Shown one piece after another: positions 13,300 through 21,802 of a stretch of DNA of 22,759 bases. Within the stretch, counting starts at the first letter, position 1, and each line of letters opens with the position of its first letter. The position numbers and the translations under genes are program-made. Source of the stretch: Candidatus Falkowiibacteriota bacterium (GTDB lineage: Bacteria; Patescibacteriota; Patescibacteriia; Patescibacteriales; UBA12465); contig CAIZYV010000045.1 of assembly GCA_903937325.1 (NCBI GenBank), positions 1 to 22,759 of the forward strand, read 5' to 3'. The notes beneath the pieces were generated by a model. The model worked only from the letters and a program-made list of their open reading frames with translations. It did no database searches and had not been told where the DNA came from.

Positions 13300-14220
13300 T
13301 TATTTAACAGTTGCACCGTCGTAAGGAAGATAGTTATCTTTATTCAAAACATTAAAATCAGGAATTATTTCCACGCGACTTACTTGCTCTCCACCGGCCG
13401 GCCAAGCCAAAGTTACTACGCGATTTTCTGCTGATAAAAGATTATCGACTATGTAAATATTTAAACCGCTAATACGATTGCCATTCCACAATATAATATT
13501 TAAAGGCACAGAGCTTAAAGAGTAAGGGCTATTATTTTTTATCTTGAAACTTAAATTATGAAAAGGATTTTTTGTCGAAAAGCTCGGAGCACTGTATTTT
13601 GTCTCACTGATTTGTAAATTTAAACGAGTAGAAATATAAGTTTGCCAATCAGGAATATCATGAGCATTAAGGCGCTGCCAAAAAAGTTCAGTAATAACAA
13701 ATTTTACTTGCAACGGAGCTTTGTCTAAAGTTTTACCAGCTAAAGCCAAATATTTCTCCGTTTCCGGCAAAATAAAACTTTCGCCACAAGCCAAATCTAT
13801 ACCAGCAGCATCACGGAAACAATAATTAAAACTGCTAAAATGGCGCGAATTAATATTTTTCAGTTTCACTAAAAAATCATATTTACCAGAAACAGAAAAA
13901 ATAGAAACTTCCCCTATTTCTAAATCTTTAGGACTGTTAGCCGCTCGATAAGCCTCATTATCCAGCTGATCGGTGCTCAAACTTATAATCATCGCCTTAT
14001 CAACATTCTGCCCATATAAAAAATAAAAAATATAATGATAGGCCGAATAGATAAACATACCGGCAGAAACAATGATTAAAAAAATGACAATGAATTTAAT
14101 CAGTTTGAGACGGTTAGCGGCCAGCCATAAACCAAAATTCATCCTTTTAATAGTTAGGCCGCCGGGGTCTTCGTATTTTTTAAGATTGAGATCGAATGAA
14201 GGGCTATTCTTCTTGAACAT
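13300..14220 (-). CDS. Hypothetical bitopic membrane protein
   Basis: I do not recognise a named family. The 306-residue product has a 40-residue cytoplasmic N-terminus with DPGGLTIKRMNFG, one strong membrane span (about 41-68) and an extracytoplasmic part of about 235 residues rich in Asn, Ser and aromatic residues, with alternating hydrophobic positions suggesting beta structure. Two cysteines (FNYCFRDAAGIDLACGES) could form a disulfide. It is first in the unit with rodA, rplY and the DUF3048 gene, and its stop lies 2 nt before the rodA ATG. A role in wall elongation or envelope assembly is therefore possible, but this is inferred from context only. Confidence 0.8.
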   Translation of the reverse strand: MFKKNSPSFDLNLKKYEDPGGLTIKRMNFGLWLAANRLKLIKFIVIFLIIVSAGMFIYSAYHYIFYFLYGQNVDKAMIISLSTDQLDNEAYRAANSPKDLEIGEVSIFSVSGKYDFLVKLKNINSRHFSSFNYCFRDAAGIDLACGESFILPETEKYLALAGKTLDKAPLQVKFVITELFWQRLNAHDIPDWQTYISTRLNLQISETKYSAPSFSTKNPFHNLSFKIKNNSPYSLSSVPLNIILWNGNRISGLNIYIVDNLLSAENRVVTLAWPAGGEQVSRVEIIPDFNVLNKDNYLPYDGATVK

Positions 14221-14247
14221 AAATATGATATAATTAAGAATAATTTG

Positions 14248-14276
14248 ATTATAACATAATTATTTAAGTTTTTAAA
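14248..14276 (-). promoter_or_regulatory. Predicted promoter of the 306-aa protein-rodA unit
   Basis: On the minus strand, TTTAAA (14276-14271), a 17-nt spacer and a consensus TATAAT (14253-14248) with an extended TGT lie 27 nt before the ATG. No comparable plus-strand promoter for the divergent aldolase could be defined in this 66-nt gap. Confidence 0.5.
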
Positions 14277-14286
14277 CTAAAAATAT

Positions 14287-15243
14287 ATGGCTAATTTCCC
14301 TGTGCCCTTATCCGTGCCGAAGCGCCAGCATAGTACTTATCTGCGTAATCTTAAAATTGCTACCCAGGGTAGCGGCCGTCTTTTTCTTTTCGCTGGTGAT
14401 CAAAAAGTCGAGCATTTAAACGATGATTTTTACGCTCCCGGCATCGATCGCGCCGATTCGTCTCCAGAGCATCTCTTCCAAATTGCCGCCCAGGTGCCTG
14501 GGGCTGTTTTAGCCACTCATATCGGCCTACTTGACCGCTATGGCTATGATTATAAGCAATTACCTTTTATACTAAAGGCTAACGGTAAAAGCCCGATTGA
14601 CAATCACCCCGATGATATTTATAGCGGTTCCTGGCTCTCTCCAATGGAAATGATACGTTTTATTAAACAGAGTAATCTAAAGATAGTCGGATTAGGGTAT
14701 ACAGTCTATCTCGGCAGTAGTCAGGAAGCTCAAATGCTTAAAGAAGCTGCAGCTATAATTCAGGCCGCTCATCAAGAAGGTTTGTTGGCAATTATTTGGA
14801 TGTATCCACGCCACTCAAAAATAAAAAATGAAGAAGATATACATCTCATCGCTGGCGGGGCTGGTGTAGCTGCTTGTTTGGGCGCCGATTTTGTCAAAGT
14901 AAAATATCCTTACAAAAAAGCCGACAGCGATAAAAAAGCAGAAGCTTTTCAAGAGGTAACAAAAGCCGCCGGCCGTAGTCGTGTTATTTGTGTTGGTGGT
15001 AGTAAACAAGAAGCAACACAGTTGCTTAAGCACCTTATTAGACAACTAAAAAATGGCTCCAGCGGTTTAGCCGTTGGTCGTAATTTACATCAACGCTCGC
15101 TGATTGAAGCGGCCGCACTTGGCCGCGCCATCGTAGCTATCTTACACAAACAGGCAAATTTAGCAGAAGCCTTAGCAATTTTAAAAAATAAAAATATTAA
15201 AAAGAAAAAAACGGGAAAAAGTAAAATATTAGGATTATTTTAA
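14287..15243 (+). CDS. Class I fructose-bisphosphate aldolase, DhnA/archaeal type
   Basis: The 318-residue TIM-barrel protein resembles the DeoC/FbaB (DhnA) aldolases that cleave fructose 1,6-bisphosphate through a Schiff base, without metal. Supporting segments are FAGDQKVEHLND at the first strand, AAAIIQAAHQEGLLAIIWMYPR, GADFVKVKYP with K204 as the likely Schiff-base lysine, VICVGGSKQEA, and the phosphate-binding GLAVGRNLHQR near the C-terminus. The family usually has a DHG motif where this protein has DQK. The C-terminus is a Lys-rich tail. It stands alone, divergent from the rodA unit and convergent with the next gene, and is closed by a strong terminator. A related aldolase substrate is possible. 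Confidence 0.8.
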   Translation: MANFPVPLSVPKRQHSTYLRNLKIATQGSGRLFLFAGDQKVEHLNDDFYAPGIDRADSSPEHLFQIAAQVPGAVLATHIGLLDRYGYDYKQLPFILKANGKSPIDNHPDDIYSGSWLSPMEMIRFIKQSNLKIVGLGYTVYLGSSQEAQMLKEAAAIIQAAHQEGLLAIIWMYPRHSKIKNEEDIHLIAGGAGVAACLGADFVKVKYPYKKADSDKKAEAFQEVTKAAGRSRVICVGGSKQEATQLLKHLIRQLKNGSSGLAVGRNLHQRSLIEAAALGRAIVAILHKQANLAEALAILKNKNIKKKKTGKSKILGLF

Positions 15244-15273
15244 AAGTTTATACTCTATATTGATTGCAAAAAA

Positions 15274-15296
15274 GGCGCTTATAAAGCGCCCTTTTT
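15274..15296. terminator. Bidirectional terminator between convergent genes
   Basis: A 7-bp GC-rich stem (ggcgctt at 15274-15280, aagcgcc at 15284-15290) with a 3-nt loop is flanked by A-runs on the left and T-runs on the right. It therefore serves both the aldolase and the convergent 482-aa membrane protein gene. Confidence 0.8.
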
Positions 15297-15313
15297 AATG
15301 ATTAAAAAATATT

Positions 15314-16762
15314 TTATTGCCAGACCGTTATCTTAATACGATCGGCTAAGCTAGGAGCACGCTTAATAAAGCTAGGAAAAAATTTCAATTCATAAGATTC
15401 AATTTCTGGGAAAGCTCTTAAATATTCAGAAATTTGTGTCTCATTCAAATTAACTAACTGACGACGTTCAATAATATCCGCATCAGTGCGCAAAGACATA
15501 CTACCATTAAAATTCGCAGTCACATTAGCCGTCTTACTTTCAATTTCTGAAGAATCTAAATGATAAACAATGTCCTTACTATCAAAAGAAGATAAAGCCT
15601 TATCATCTGGTAATAGAAAAGCTAATTTTGCCCTGACCAAGGCCTCCGCCTGATCCTTAGGAAATAATGCTAAGACAATATTATTACGTGCCGAAATAGT
15701 AAATTCAGATTTTTCTTCACCGAGCTTAGCATTAATATCAACCATAGCGTTATTTTCATCCAAAGAATAAGCTAAAGCTTGATCACCACTCTCTATTCCT
15801 TTTAAGACCTCAGTCGCCTTAGCATCCAAAGTCTGTTGAATATCATTTAAGGCCTGGTCGAGATCGCGTTGTTTAACATATCTCTTCACTTGATGTTGAT
15901 ATTCGAAAGCAGTTTCACTCGTCGCGTATATTTTATCTTGTAAACCGAGCCATAAGCCTGGGATAGTAAAACGACTGGGAGCAATAGCCATTTCTTCTAA
16001 TGCTTGATCAGCATAAACGGCCGCTTTTACTGTACCGCCAGCAGGAATATTAACAGCCTCCTTAAGACGGAACAATTTATTATCCTCACTTAATAGGCGG
16101 GTTTTAGCCACTAATGGCTGAGATTTATTATAATTATTATGCAAAATTATTTCACCAATTACTTCTTCACCTAAAATCTCCTCACCAGTCGCTTCATAAA
16201 CTTTTTCTGCACTTATCGCCAAAATCTGCACGTCGCCCTTTAGACTACGGCTATTACTTGCGTCCATTTCTTCACTATCTTCGCCAGCGGCTGATATTTT
16301 AAAAGACATTGAATCGGCGATTGTCTCTGCGCTCGGATGTAAAGTTATTTCTAGACTGGGGAGAAAAAAATAAGCCACAACCAGCAATAGAAGCGCAGTC
16401 AAGGCAATAAATTGAAAAGCGATGCGTCTATAAAGATTTAAAGATTTGCGAGCTTGCACTTTTTTTTCTTCATTTATTTTTGGCAGTTCACCGCGCAAAT
16501 TTTTATCATCTTTTTTATCTTTCATCTCGGCGACAAGATCAGAAAAGAATCTTTTTTGAACATCAAGACCCTCTCTTTCAGAAATATTATCAGCTGGTAA
16601 TTCGGCAAATCCGGTGTTAGTAAAAAAATCATCGTCATCAGCAATAACATCAATTGTAATAGGCTTCGCTTTTGGCAAAGATTTTTCTTTCTTAATTATT
16701 TTTTTTACTCGCGTCTTTTTGATGGCCGTTTTCTTGTCGGCATCTTTTTTTATTTTTGGCAT
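15314..16762 (-). CDS. Hypothetical bitopic membrane protein with large extracytoplasmic domain
   Basis: The 482-residue product has a very basic N-terminus (about 1-35), an acidic segment (DDDDFF), one membrane span (about 114-134) and about 345 extracytoplasmic residues. Segments such as EEVIGEIILHNNYNKSQPLV, LLSEDNKLFRLKEAVNIPAGG and VKAAVYADQ suggest tandem beta-sandwich domains. Similar proteins in Patescibacteria are sometimes labelled baseplate J-like; I see no phage context and keep it hypothetical. The frame extends upstream to a TTG, but the ATG at 16762 follows GGAGG (16777-16773) at a 10-nt spacing, the best ribosome binding site in the window, so I start there. It has its own promoter at 16838-16866. 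Confidence 0.8.
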   Translation of the reverse strand: MPKIKKDADKKTAIKKTRVKKIIKKEKSLPKAKPITIDVIADDDDFFTNTGFAELPADNISEREGLDVQKRFFSDLVAEMKDKKDDKNLRGELPKINEEKKVQARKSLNLYRRIAFQFIALTALLLLVVAYFFLPSLEITLHPSAETIADSMSFKISAAGEDSEEMDASNSRSLKGDVQILAISAEKVYEATGEEILGEEVIGEIILHNNYNKSQPLVAKTRLLSEDNKLFRLKEAVNIPAGGTVKAAVYADQALEEMAIAPSRFTIPGLWLGLQDKIYATSETAFEYQHQVKRYVKQRDLDQALNDIQQTLDAKATEVLKGIESGDQALAYSLDENNAMVDINAKLGEEKSEFTISARNNIVLALFPKDQAEALVRAKLAFLLPDDKALSSFDSKDIVYHLDSSEIESKTANVTANFNGSMSLRTDADIIERRQLVNLNETQISEYLRAFPEIESYELKFFPSFIKRAPSLADRIKITVWQ

Positions 16763-16772
16763 AAGCTTGTTT

Positions 16773-16788
16773 CCTCCGGACAAGCCGG
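16773..16788 (-). promoter_or_regulatory. Strong Shine-Dalgarno next to a small GC hairpin
   Basis: On the minus strand CCGG-CTTGT-CCGG can pair (16788-16785 with 16779-16776), and its last two G residues are the first two of the GGAGG that fixes the start at 16762. Most genes here lack any such site. Confidence 0.45.
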
Positions 16789-16798
16789 TTATATGAAG

Positions 16799-16837
16799 AA
16801 AAATATTATCGCCACTTAAAGGCGATTTAATATTTTT
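16799..16837 (-). terminator. Terminator downstream of dnaE
   Basis: A long stem pairs aaaaatatt (16799-16807) with aattattttt-like sequence at 16829-16837 and atcgcc with ggcgat (16808-16813/16821-16826) around a 7-nt loop, with a 2-nt bulge. On the minus strand it ends in a T-run. Its upper part overlaps the start site of the promoter for the next gene. Confidence 0.6.
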
Positions 16838-16866
16838 ATTATACCAGATTTTTTATACCATCACAA
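16838..16866 (-). promoter_or_regulatory. Predicted promoter of the 482-aa membrane protein
   Basis: On the minus strand, TTGTGA (16866-16861), a 17-nt spacer and TATAAT (16843-16838) preceded by TGG form an extended -10 promoter in the gap after dnaE. The expected start near 16831 falls inside the dnaE terminator, leaving only its GC-rich half in the new 5' UTR. Confidence 0.55.
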
Positions 16867-16886
16867 TAAACTTTTTTCTTTCTGCT

Positions 16887-19800
16887 TTAATCGGTAAGTA
16901 AAGGTTCGTTTTCAATAACCTGTGCCAAATCACCCAGGCTCGCGCGCAAGCTGTTACGTAAATCAGAAGAATTATCTACTAAGACGGCGATTTTTAAAAT
17001 ATGATCATTTTTTCCCTCCGGAACGCGCAAATAAACTGGATTCTTGCCGGGGCAAGCAGCAAGAATATTCTTCAATTTTTCTTGTTCCGTCGGCGAAGGT
17101 GAACGTTTAAAGGCTAGACGTAAAACAGGTTCAAGGTCAGATTGGGGTACAACTATTTTTTCAGTAGAAACGTTTTTTTCAATATTTGTAGTAGTTGAAA
17201 GTTCTCCGGCTGGCAATCTTTTTGACCAAGAAGCATTACCCGACTGCTTATTGCGCCAACGGTTATTTTCTTTATCTGCCAATAAAAGACGTTTAAAATT
17301 ATCAATAGAAACTTGGGGGTCATTAGGTAAGAGGGGCCCGGCCTGATCAACTAATATCTTTAAATCAGCATCTTTTTCTGATAAGCGTCCGCGAGCGACA
17401 ACCAAAGCACTATCTTTCCAGAGATCCAGGGTATTTTTTAGTAATCCTGGAAAAACAAGAAGTTCTACGCTACCGCCTTTATCTTCAATTTTAACAAATA
17501 ACATCGACTCGCCTTTCCGTGTAATAATCTTTTTCATGGTCGTTACTACCCCGGCAACAATAACATAATCATCGCCGCGATGATGAGAAAGTTTAGCAAG
17601 CGGAAGGCTAAAACCATTTAAGTAAGAAGAAAACATCGACAAAGGATTATCACTGATATAAAGACCAAGTAATTCTTTTTCCCAAGATAATTTATCTAGC
17701 GGCGCTACCGGATCAGCCTCGATTAAATGCGGACGAGACAAGCCGACAAGAGCCGGAGCGTCGGCAAACAAACTAACTTGGCGACTTTCCTGTTGTTTAG
17801 ATATTTCCTTATTGAAAAGTAAAAATTTTTCCAAATTTGCCAAGAGAAGCCCGCGTTCGCCAAAACTTTCGCAAGCGCCGCTCTTAATCAGACTTTCTAA
17901 AGATTTTTTATTTAAATCCCGATCATTTACTCTTTCTAGAAGATCAAAAATATCGACAAAGGGACCGTTCTGCTTGCGTTCAGCAATAATTACTTCAACA
18001 ATATGTTCGCCAACATTTTTAACAGCATTTAAACCAAAACGAATAGTATCAACTTTTTCATCAGTTGCCGCCGCTCTATTTTCCTTAGTGCCGGCAGTAA
18101 CAACGGTAAAAGAATCGAAAGACTCATTCAAATCAGGCGCCATCACTTTTAAATTCATACTACGGCATTCATCTATCTCAATTGCCACTCGATCGCTATC
18201 ATGCTGGTCAGAGGTTAAAAGAGCCGCCATAAATTCTACTGGCCAATGAGCTTTGAGATAAGCGGTTTGATAACCGATCATAGCATAGCAGGCGGCATGA
18301 CTACGATTAAAACCATAACCAGCAAAAGGCTCAATAAAAGAAAAAACTTTTTCCGCTAATTCTTTATAAATACCATTCTTAACACAGCCGTCAATAAATT
18401 TTTCTTTTTGCTCCGCCAGTAATGCCGGAATCTTTTTACCCATGGCTTTACGCAAAACATCCGCTTCACCTGGACTAAAACCAGCCAACGAACGAGAAAT
18501 TTGCATCACCTGTTCCTGATAAATTGCGACTCCGTAAGTACGCGCTAAAATTGGTTCCAATTTTTCGTGCAAATAAGAAACTTTTTTATCCCCATGCTTG
18601 CCAGTAATATAATCAGGAATCCACTCCATCGGTCCAGGACGATATAAGGCGACCATAGCGATAATATCTTCAAATTCTGTCGGTTTCAGTTCCCTTAAGT
18701 ATCTCTTCATGCCTGAAGATTCAAATTGAAAAACGCCGGTCGTTTCTCCTTGCTGGAACAAGCGAAAGGTCGCTTCATCATGCAAAGGTAATTCATCAAT
18801 ATTAATATCAAGATCACGAGTTTTTTTAATAATTCTCAAGGCTGATTCAATAATCGTTAAATTTTTCAAACCAAGAAAATCCATTTTTAAAAGCCCAAGA
18901 TCTTCAACCGGATGCAATGAATATTGAGAAATTATGCTCTTATCGGCTGAAGAAGCATATTGTATCGGCACATATTCTGTTAATGGTTTCGGTGTAATTA
19001 AAACACCGCAAGCATGCGTCGAAGAATGACGAGCAACTCCTTCCAAACGCTTGGCATAATCCAAAATCCTCTTGGCTTCTGGATCATTCTGATACATTTC
19101 TTTTAATTCTGGCACTTCCGCTAAGGCCTTAGTCAGAGTACTAAACATCGGAATGCTTTTCGAAATCTTATCACAGAACTCATAAGGAGCTCCTAATACT
19201 CGCCCCACATCACGAACGGCCGCTCGCGCTGCCATCGTTCCGAAAGTTATAATCTGAGCAACATGATCCTGGCCATATTTTTGTTCTACATAATTTAAAA
19301 CATCGCCGCGGCGAATATCGGCAAAATCCATATCAATATCAGGCATGGAAATACGGTCGGGATTAAGAAAGCGCTCAAAAAGCAAATCATATTGCAAGGG
19401 ATCAAGATTGGTAATACCTGTTAGATAACAAACTAAAGAGCCAGCGGCACTGCCGCGTCCCGGACCGACAACAATCTTATTATCTTTGGCCCAATTAACA
19501 AAATCAGAAACAATTAAAAAATAAGCCGGCCAGCCCATTTTGGCAATAACTCTTAATTCATAGTCTAATCGTTCCAGAATTTTTTCTTGGGATAAAGACG
19601 GCGGCATCTTATTGGAAGCAGCATCATAAATATAAGATTCACCCGTTTTAACTAATGAATATTTTTTTTCTAAACCGCGCTCGCAAAGATAACGGAGATA
19701 AGAATCGCCATCGTGACCAGCGGGCACTTCAAAAGATGGTAATTGAATTTCACCAAGAGGGATATCAACATTACACATCTCGGCAATCTTTACCGTATTA

Positions 19801-20588
19801 GTAATCGCTTCCGGAACATGAGAAAAAGCTCTTTCCATTTCCGCCGCCGGACGCATCGAATAATCACCATGTCCGATCATGCGCATTCTATCGACATCAT
19901 CAATTTTCTTCTTATTTTGTAAACAAAGTAAAATATCCTGAGCTTCCGCATCTTCGGGGCGGAAATAATGAACATCGTTAGTGGCAACCAGAGGAACGCC
20001 AAGTTCTTGAGAAAAAGCAATCAACTGATTATTAACTTTATCCTGCCCTTCAAGCTCGGGATGATCCATTATCTCCAAATAATAATGATCCGAACCGAAA
20101 AGTTCACTATATTCCTTAATTCTTTTTTTTGCTTTATCTAGTTGACCGCTCAATATTAGTTGCGATATTTCCCCGCCCAAACAAGCGCTGGTGGCAATAA
20201 TTCCTTCATGATATTGCGTAAGCAGCTCCCAATCAAGGCGCGGTTTATAATAAAAACCTTCCAAATGAGCTAAGGATACCAATTTGATCAAATTTTTATA
20301 GCCAACATTATTCTCCGCTAAGAGCACTAAATGATAACTGCGGCCATCGGCACGAGTATTTTTATCATGGCGCGAGGCTGGTGCCAAATAAGCTTCCATA
20401 CCGATAATAGGCTTAACTCCAGCTTTCTTACATTTTTGATAAAACTCAATCGCGCCATAAAGAACACCGTGGTCAGTAATTGCCACCGCATTAGAACCCT
20501 CTTCCTTGGCACGGCTAATCATCTCGTCGATCTTGGTAAGACCGTCAAGTAAGGAATAATGCGTATGATTATGTAGGTGGACAAACAT
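16887..20588 (-). CDS. dnaE: DNA polymerase III alpha subunit
   Basis: This is the replicative polymerase. The 1233-residue product has DnaE order: N-terminal PHP domain (HLHNHTHYSLLDGL; AITDHG), then the polymerase core with GPGRGSAAGSLVCYLTGI and the catalytic aspartates D417 and D419 in PDIDMDF and D570 in KMDFLGL. These are followed by the helix-hairpin-helix region, a beta-clamp-binding motif QVSLF (937-941), an OB domain (YVIVAGVVTTMKKIITRKG) and a C-terminal tau-binding-type domain. It is not PolC: no exonuclease domain is inserted. Length is slightly above the E. coli protein. No Shine-Dalgarno is visible at the ATG. It has its own promoter and terminator and lies next to parAB, so replication and segregation genes are neighbours. 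Confidence 0.96.
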   Translation of the reverse strand: MFVHLHNHTHYSLLDGLTKIDEMISRAKEEGSNAVAITDHGVLYGAIEFYQKCKKAGVKPIIGMEAYLAPASRHDKNTRADGRSYHLVLLAENNVGYKNLIKLVSLAHLEGFYYKPRLDWELLTQYHEGIIATSACLGGEISQLILSGQLDKAKKRIKEYSELFGSDHYYLEIMDHPELEGQDKVNNQLIAFSQELGVPLVATNDVHYFRPEDAEAQDILLCLQNKKKIDDVDRMRMIGHGDYSMRPAAEMERAFSHVPEAITNTVKIAEMCNVDIPLGEIQLPSFEVPAGHDGDSYLRYLCERGLEKKYSLVKTGESYIYDAASNKMPPSLSQEKILERLDYELRVIAKMGWPAYFLIVSDFVNWAKDNKIVVGPGRGSAAGSLVCYLTGITNLDPLQYDLLFERFLNPDRISMPDIDMDFADIRRGDVLNYVEQKYGQDHVAQIITFGTMAARAAVRDVGRVLGAPYEFCDKISKSIPMFSTLTKALAEVPELKEMYQNDPEAKRILDYAKRLEGVARHSSTHACGVLITPKPLTEYVPIQYASSADKSIISQYSLHPVEDLGLLKMDFLGLKNLTIIESALRIIKKTRDLDINIDELPLHDEATFRLFQQGETTGVFQFESSGMKRYLRELKPTEFEDIIAMVALYRPGPMEWIPDYITGKHGDKKVSYLHEKLEPILARTYGVAIYQEQVMQISRSLAGFSPGEADVLRKAMGKKIPALLAEQKEKFIDGCVKNGIYKELAEKVFSFIEPFAGYGFNRSHAACYAMIGYQTAYLKAHWPVEFMAALLTSDQHDSDRVAIEIDECRSMNLKVMAPDLNESFDSFTVVTAGTKENRAAATDEKVDTIRFGLNAVKNVGEHIVEVIIAERKQNGPFVDIFDLLERVNDRDLNKKSLESLIKSGACESFGERGLLLANLEKFLLFNKEISKQQESRQVSLFADAPALVGLSRPHLIEADPVAPLDKLSWEKELLGLYISDNPLSMFSSYLNGFSLPLAKLSHHRGDDYVIVAGVVTTMKKIITRKGESMLFVKIEDKGGSVELLVFPGLLKNTLDLWKDSALVVARGRLSEKDADLKILVDQAGPLLPNDPQVSIDNFKRLLLADKENNRWRNKQSGNASWSKRLPAGELSTTTNIEKNVSTEKIVVPQSDLEPVLRLAFKRSPSPTEQEKLKNILAACPGKNPVYLRVPEGKNDHILKIAVLVDNSSDLRNSLRASLGDLAQVIENEPLLTD

Positions 20589-20625
20589 GAAAAAAAGAAA
20601 GTTTTTAAACTTTTTCTATCTTTAA

Positions 20626-20654
20626 ACTATATCAATTTTATCTCGAAGCCGCAA
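20626..20654 (-). promoter_or_regulatory. Predicted promoter of dnaE
   Basis: On the minus strand, TTGCGG (20654-20649), a 17-nt spacer and TATAGT (20631-20626) with a TGA extended -10 lie 37 nt before the dnaE ATG. The leader carries an AT-only palindrome (aaagttt-tt-aaacttt, 20598-20613). Confidence 0.5.
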
Positions 20655-20671
20655 TCTTGCCGAAAAAGCAA

Positions 20672-20696
20672 AAAGAGGACGTTTTGGGACCTCTTT
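20672..20696 (-). terminator. Terminator of the parAB transcript
   Basis: A 7-bp stem (aaagagg at 20672-20678, cctcttt at 20690-20696) with an 11-nt loop is followed on the minus strand by TTGCTTTTTC. It lies 20 nt past the stop of the small ORF at 20717-20842 and just upstream of the dnaE promoter. Confidence 0.55.
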
Positions 20697-20716
20697 CTTT
20701 AGGAGTTAAACATTGA

Positions 20717-20842
20717 TCAATCAAACAAATGCATATTTCTGCCTTGTCCGATTCTTGGCATTTTAACCAAGCAGACCATAAAAATAAATGCCGCCGCTAC
20801 CCCGATTATACGGAGAAAAAGACAAAATATTTCATTTTCCAT
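20717..20842 (-). CDS. Possible small membrane protein, 41 residues
   Basis: A short frame begins MENEIFCLFLRIIG and ends GRNMHLFD before a TGA. Residues 8-26 form one hydrophobic segment (LFLRIIGVAAAFIFMVCLV), followed by a basic KMPRIGQGR stretch, so a single-span protein with a positively charged tail is plausible. It lies 44 nt after the parB stop on the same strand, and the terminator at 20672-20696 lies after it, which puts it inside the parAB transcript. No Shine-Dalgarno is visible and I do not recognise the sequence. A 69-codon frame on the opposite strand (20729-20938) covers the same region and runs into parB; I consider that one less likely. Confidence 0.4.
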   Translation of the reverse strand: MENEIFCLFLRIIGVAAAFIFMVCLVKMPRIGQGRNMHLFD

Positions 20843-20886
20843 GACACTAATATTAAAGGTTCAATTTATATAACTAAAAAAATATA

Positions 20887-21759
20887 TTATATATTCTCAA
20901 TTTTGTCAATAATATTACCCAATTCTTCTTCACTATAAAAATCTAACGTTACCCGGCCACCGCGCCCGGAGCGAATAATCCTGACCTTCGTGCCAAAAAA
21001 CGAGCGCAACTTTTCTTCTTTATCCTGATCAGCATAATTAACTTTAACCCTGGCTGCCTTTGTCCCACCTAAACGTTTTGTTTCTTCATGAGTCTGTAAA
21101 ACAGAGAGATTTTGATTTAATATTTTTTTAAAGAGGATTGTTTGCTGAACTGGATTAGCAATACCAAGAAGATATTTAGCGTGTGCCTCACTGATACGGC
21201 CAGAACTTAAAGCCTCCTGTATTTCTAAAGGTAATTCTAAAAGGCGCAAAGTATTAGCCAGGCTCGAACGTGCTTTCCCGGCTTTTTGGGCAGTTTCTTC
21301 CTGGGTAAGATTAAATTCATCCATTAGGCGACGATAGGCTCGGGCAGTTTCAATTAAATCCAGGTCTTGCCTCTGCAAATTTTCAATCAAGGCTAATTCT
21401 AATTTTTTCTGCTCGCTCGCTTCTCTGATTAAAACCGGCACAGTCTTAAAACCTAATTGTTTAGCGCTGCGCCAGCGTCTTTCACCAGCGATAAGTTCAT
21501 ATGATCCGTCTTTCCGGGTCACAACTAAGGGCTGCAAAATACCGTGCTCTTTAATTGAATCCATTAACTCCCGTAAAGCCACTTCACTAAAATTATGGCG
21601 AGGCTGATAAGGATTCATGACAATTTCATCCAGATTAATATGAAAAATACGGTCATCGTCAACTAAAACAACAGGCTTATTATCTAATTCGCCACTTGCT
21701 GCTGTAAAAGTCTTTTTAGGAATAAGGGAGTCTAAACCTCGACCAAGAGCTTGTGTCAT
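20887..21759 (-). CDS. parB: Chromosome partitioning protein ParB
   Basis: ParB is a CTP-dependent clamp that loads at parS sites and works with ParA to segregate the origin region. The 290-residue product starts MTQALGRGLDSLIP, the typical ParA-contacting N-terminus. It then has the ParB/Srx N-domain (about 38-130) with NPYQPR, the CTP-binding GERRWRS (92-98) and ENLQRQDL (126-133). A helix-turn-helix follows at about 151-175, and a C-terminal dimerisation domain ends in VTLDFYSEEELGNIIDKI. The gene lies 43 nt after parA. I found no consensus parS in the window. No ribosome binding site is evident, so expression probably depends on the parA transcript. Confidence 0.95.
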   Translation of the reverse strand: MTQALGRGLDSLIPKKTFTAASGELDNKPVVLVDDDRIFHINLDEIVMNPYQPRHNFSEVALRELMDSIKEHGILQPLVVTRKDGSYELIAGERRWRSAKQLGFKTVPVLIREASEQKKLELALIENLQRQDLDLIETARAYRRLMDEFNLTQEETAQKAGKARSSLANTLRLLELPLEIQEALSSGRISEAHAKYLLGIANPVQQTILFKKILNQNLSVLQTHEETKRLGGTKAARVKVNYADQDKEEKLRSFFGTKVRIIRSGRGGRVTLDFYSEEELGNIIDKIENI

Positions 21760-21802
21760 ATTTTTAATTTAATATTTTTCTTTTAAAATCACGAGATAAA
21801 AT

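Noticed and set aside
16763..16783. TTG start adding seven residues to the 482-aa membrane protein
   Set aside because: This frame covers the GGAGG sequence that properly serves the ATG at 16762.
20729..20938. 69-codon plus-strand frame between dnaE and parB
   Set aside because: It runs 52 bp into the parB coding end, crosses AT-only sequence, and has no ribosome binding site near its ATG; the opposite-strand 41-codon frame fits the operon and terminator better.
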